From Trachipleistophora hominis (Eukaryota > Microsporidia > Pleistophoridae): a DNA stretch of 18,586 nt. Under the pieces are notes generated by a model that worked only from the letters and a program-made list of their open reading frames with translations, was not told the DNA's origin and made no database searches. Of this stretch, positions 16,909 through 18,586 are shown in pieces. Positions within the stretch are counted from its first letter, which is position 1. The number at the start of each line of letters is the position of its first letter. The position numbers and the translations under genes were made by a program. The stretch is taken from assembly GCA_000316135.1 (NCBI GenBank), contig JH993988.1:5626-24211 (forward strand), read 5' to 3'.

Positions 16909-17964
16909 ATGTACAAAACACGCTGTACGGGCATTCTGCTGTGCATTCTGCACATCACGCACGTGCTTGCGCACAGAACATCGTTCATATTCTTTAACAC
17001 GTCGTTCTTCATCTACAACTATCGCCGTTTGCACGGCGATATTTCGTATCTCAGCATTTTATCGTTTATGGTGCCGAGCCTGGTGTATCACGTGGTAGAG
17101 CTGTGCTTTATACGCTGGTGTAGGACGAACAGGCCGCTTGAGGTCCTTGAATACGTCGCATTTCTGTGCGTGTTCATGATGTGTGTGAGCCGCTTCGTGG
17201 ACTGCATATTTAAAAGGAGCCCGTGCATTTTCATCGTTCTCGTGTGCATTCAGAACGTCCTGACAGCCCGGATCGGGCTGTTCTACGATTATTCGTTGTA
17301 CGAGCAGTGCTTCAACGAGAGCGTGTTCTACAATAGGATCGTGCTCATGGTGTTTGAGGAGGTGCCCGTGTATTTATCGGCGCTCTTCATGACGTACACC
17401 GTACGTGTAAACTCTTTCCAGCCGTATTATCATCTGTGCATCCTGCTGTACATCGTGGCAGGTGCCATGCAGTGCGTGATACTTCTCCGTAAGGAGAAGG
17501 TGCTTGAGAGTGTCCATGAACACGTGGCTGCCAAGCGCAACGTGCCGCTGTTCGTGTTGTGCGTGCTGTGCAAGACCAACGAAATATTTCTGTTTCTCGT
17601 GCTCACCGCACGTACGGAGAACATCTCAACGGTGGTGTTCTACTTTTCAATTGATTTCCTGTTTAGGCTGCTGCCGTTCAAAATGCCGAAAAATGCGCTC
17701 GTGTACCTTCTGAAGGTGCTCATCGTTGCCATCACCTTCTATTGTATCATTGATCAGCAGTTCTTCCACGTTTACCTTTCACTCTTTCTTTTTCTTGCGA
17801 ACGGTTTTTCCAACCAGATGGTGTATAACGCGGTGAGTAACAGCCTGATGGGACAGTCTGTGAGTGATAGCATCGTTTTTATGTTGTTTTCTGTTTTTCT
17901 GCCGTTTTTTGCGAAGAAATACTCTTTGCGCGATTTTATCTTTTTTAACGCTGTTAGACTGTGA
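16909..17964 (+). CDS. multi-pass membrane protein, family not identified
   Basis: Protein of 351 residues with a signal-like start (GILLCILHITHVLAH, 8-22) and about eight hydrophobic segments (near 45-68, 80-98, 104-122, 143-163, 174-193, 212-234, 242-256, 262-281, 284-300 and 320-335; some may not cross). Charged residues are mostly in short loops; a longer hydrophilic loop is at 194-211 (RKEKVLESVHEHVAAKR). Cys content is high. No catalytic motif was recognised. The order of segments, with a GDISYLSILSFMVPSLV helix and an FEEVPVYL helix, faintly recalls XK-related proteins, but this is weak. G+C is high as in the RRM and PHS1 genes, supporting a real gene. The ATG at 16909 has no C-run or G-run within 25 bases, and no AATAAA overlaps the stop, so both ends are less certain than for its neighbours. 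Confidence 0.82.
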   Translation: MYKTRCTGILLCILHITHVLAHRTSFIFFNTSFFIYNYRRLHGDISYLSILSFMVPSLVYHVVELCFIRWCRTNRPLEVLEYVAFLCVFMMCVSRFVDCIFKRSPCIFIVLVCIQNVLTARIGLFYDYSLYEQCFNESVFYNRIVLMVFEEVPVYLSALFMTYTVRVNSFQPYYHLCILLYIVAGAMQCVILLRKEKVLESVHEHVAAKRNVPLFVLCVLCKTNEIFLFLVLTARTENISTVVFYFSIDFLFRLLPFKMPKNALVYLLKVLIVAITFYCIIDQQFFHVYLSLFLFLANGFSNQMVYNAVSNSLMGQSVSDSIVFMLFSVFLPFFAKKYSLRDFIFFNAVRL

Positions 17965-18586
17965 ACGTGTTAGATGTAAATATTTAAACGAAAATGAAGA
18001 TTATTTAAACGAAAATGAAGATTATTTAAATGAAAGTGGAGATTATTTAAGCGATTGATAAGTATACTTAAACGAGAATGAGGATTGTTTAAATGCTTGA
18101 TAAGATTATTTACAATAGTAATATCTATACTTAAACGATTGATAGGTATATCTATAATAATAGAACGTATACTTTGATACTAATCATTATCTAAATGATA
18201 ATAATTTTTATTATTTAAGTAGGGATAATACGATTATACCACGTAGAATTGAAGAGATAATTAATTAATGAAAAATAAAATTGTAGTAGATTAGTATAAC
18301 AAGAGAGAAAATAACACCAGCTGAACGTAGAAAACGTAAAAAGATAAACTGGTGTAAGAAACAGAATAACCCGTTAAAAATAATAAAAATGATTATATTG
18401 CCTGAGAGAACGGCCTAATTTATAAATTTTATTACCAACGGTACGTTCACTCAATTAGAGCAGTGGGTGGAAAGAAAACAGTCCCTTATGAAATAAATGA
18501 AGAATATAATGAATGATGAGAAGAGAATCATAGTAGGTAAGAAACTATGAATAAAGAACCATAGAGGGTAATATAAAGAGTAAGAT
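17965..18586. other. AT-rich segment after the membrane-protein gene
   Basis: After the 21-bp repeat array the sequence to the window end is AT-rich and shows no reading frame or RNA gene that I can support. Confidence 0.5.
17981..18105. repeat. 21-bp array just after the membrane-protein stop
   Basis: Units beginning TATTTAAACGAAAATGAAGA start at 17981, 18002 and 18023, with degenerate ones to about 18105. In the frame +1 to the upstream gene they encode YLNENED three times before TGA TAA at 18056-18061. Confidence 0.9.

Noticed and set aside
1..18586. tRNA, rRNA or snRNA genes
   Set aside because: Scanned by eye for B-box-like GGTTCRANNCC and paired stems and found none convincing; a covariance-model scan would be needed to exclude small RNAs.

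Overview
The window looks like nuclear DNA from a microsporidian, probably one with large, AT-rich intergenic spaces (a Trachipleistophora/Vavraia-like genome is a guess from style only). Reasons: all recognisable genes are single-exon, short and divergent eukaryotic genes (choline/ethanolamine kinase, a probable profilin, an SR-type RNA-binding protein, the ER 3-hydroxyacyl-CoA dehydratase PHS1). Start codons are preceded at very short distance by C-runs or G-runs, the CCC/GGG-like signals described for microsporidia, and four stop codons lie inside AATAAA or ATTAAA polyadenylation signals. Coding regions are visibly richer in G+C than the spacers between them.

Layout. 1-545: no gene seen. 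546-1517 (-): choline/ethanolamine kinase. 1518-4697: about 3.2 kb of spacer with a 36-bp tandem repeat and degenerate dispersed repeats. 4698-5135 (-): profilin-like protein. 5136-6131: spacer. 6132-8891 (-): two large low-complexity reading frames in the same frame, separated by one TGA at 7773-7775. The upstream one has a possible secretion signal and 41-residue Cys/charged repeats; the downstream one has Gly/Asp/Asn repeats and a C-terminal membrane anchor. Several lines of sequence evidence suggest one gene of about 920 codons that is read through, recently broken, or affected by an error. 8892-11977: about 3.1 kb spacer, very AT-rich with an apparent excess of ACGT words. 11978-12697 (-): SRSF1/Npl3-like protein with two RRMs. 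12698-15397: spacer with many minisatellites, ending in a 12-bp pyrimidine-rich array. 15398-15970 (+): PHS1. 15971-16908: spacer with 10-bp and 65-bp arrays. 16909-17964 (+): unidentified multi-pass membrane protein. 17965-18586: a 21-bp repeat array, then nothing recognised.

Functionally the identifiable genes are unrelated housekeeping genes: phospholipid head-group synthesis, very-long-chain fatty-acid elongation, actin dynamics and mRNA handling. They do not form a pathway cluster. The least ordinary parts are the interrupted repeat-rich surface/secreted-type gene at 6132-8891, the unusually many short tandem arrays around each gene on the right half, and the ACGT-rich spacers.
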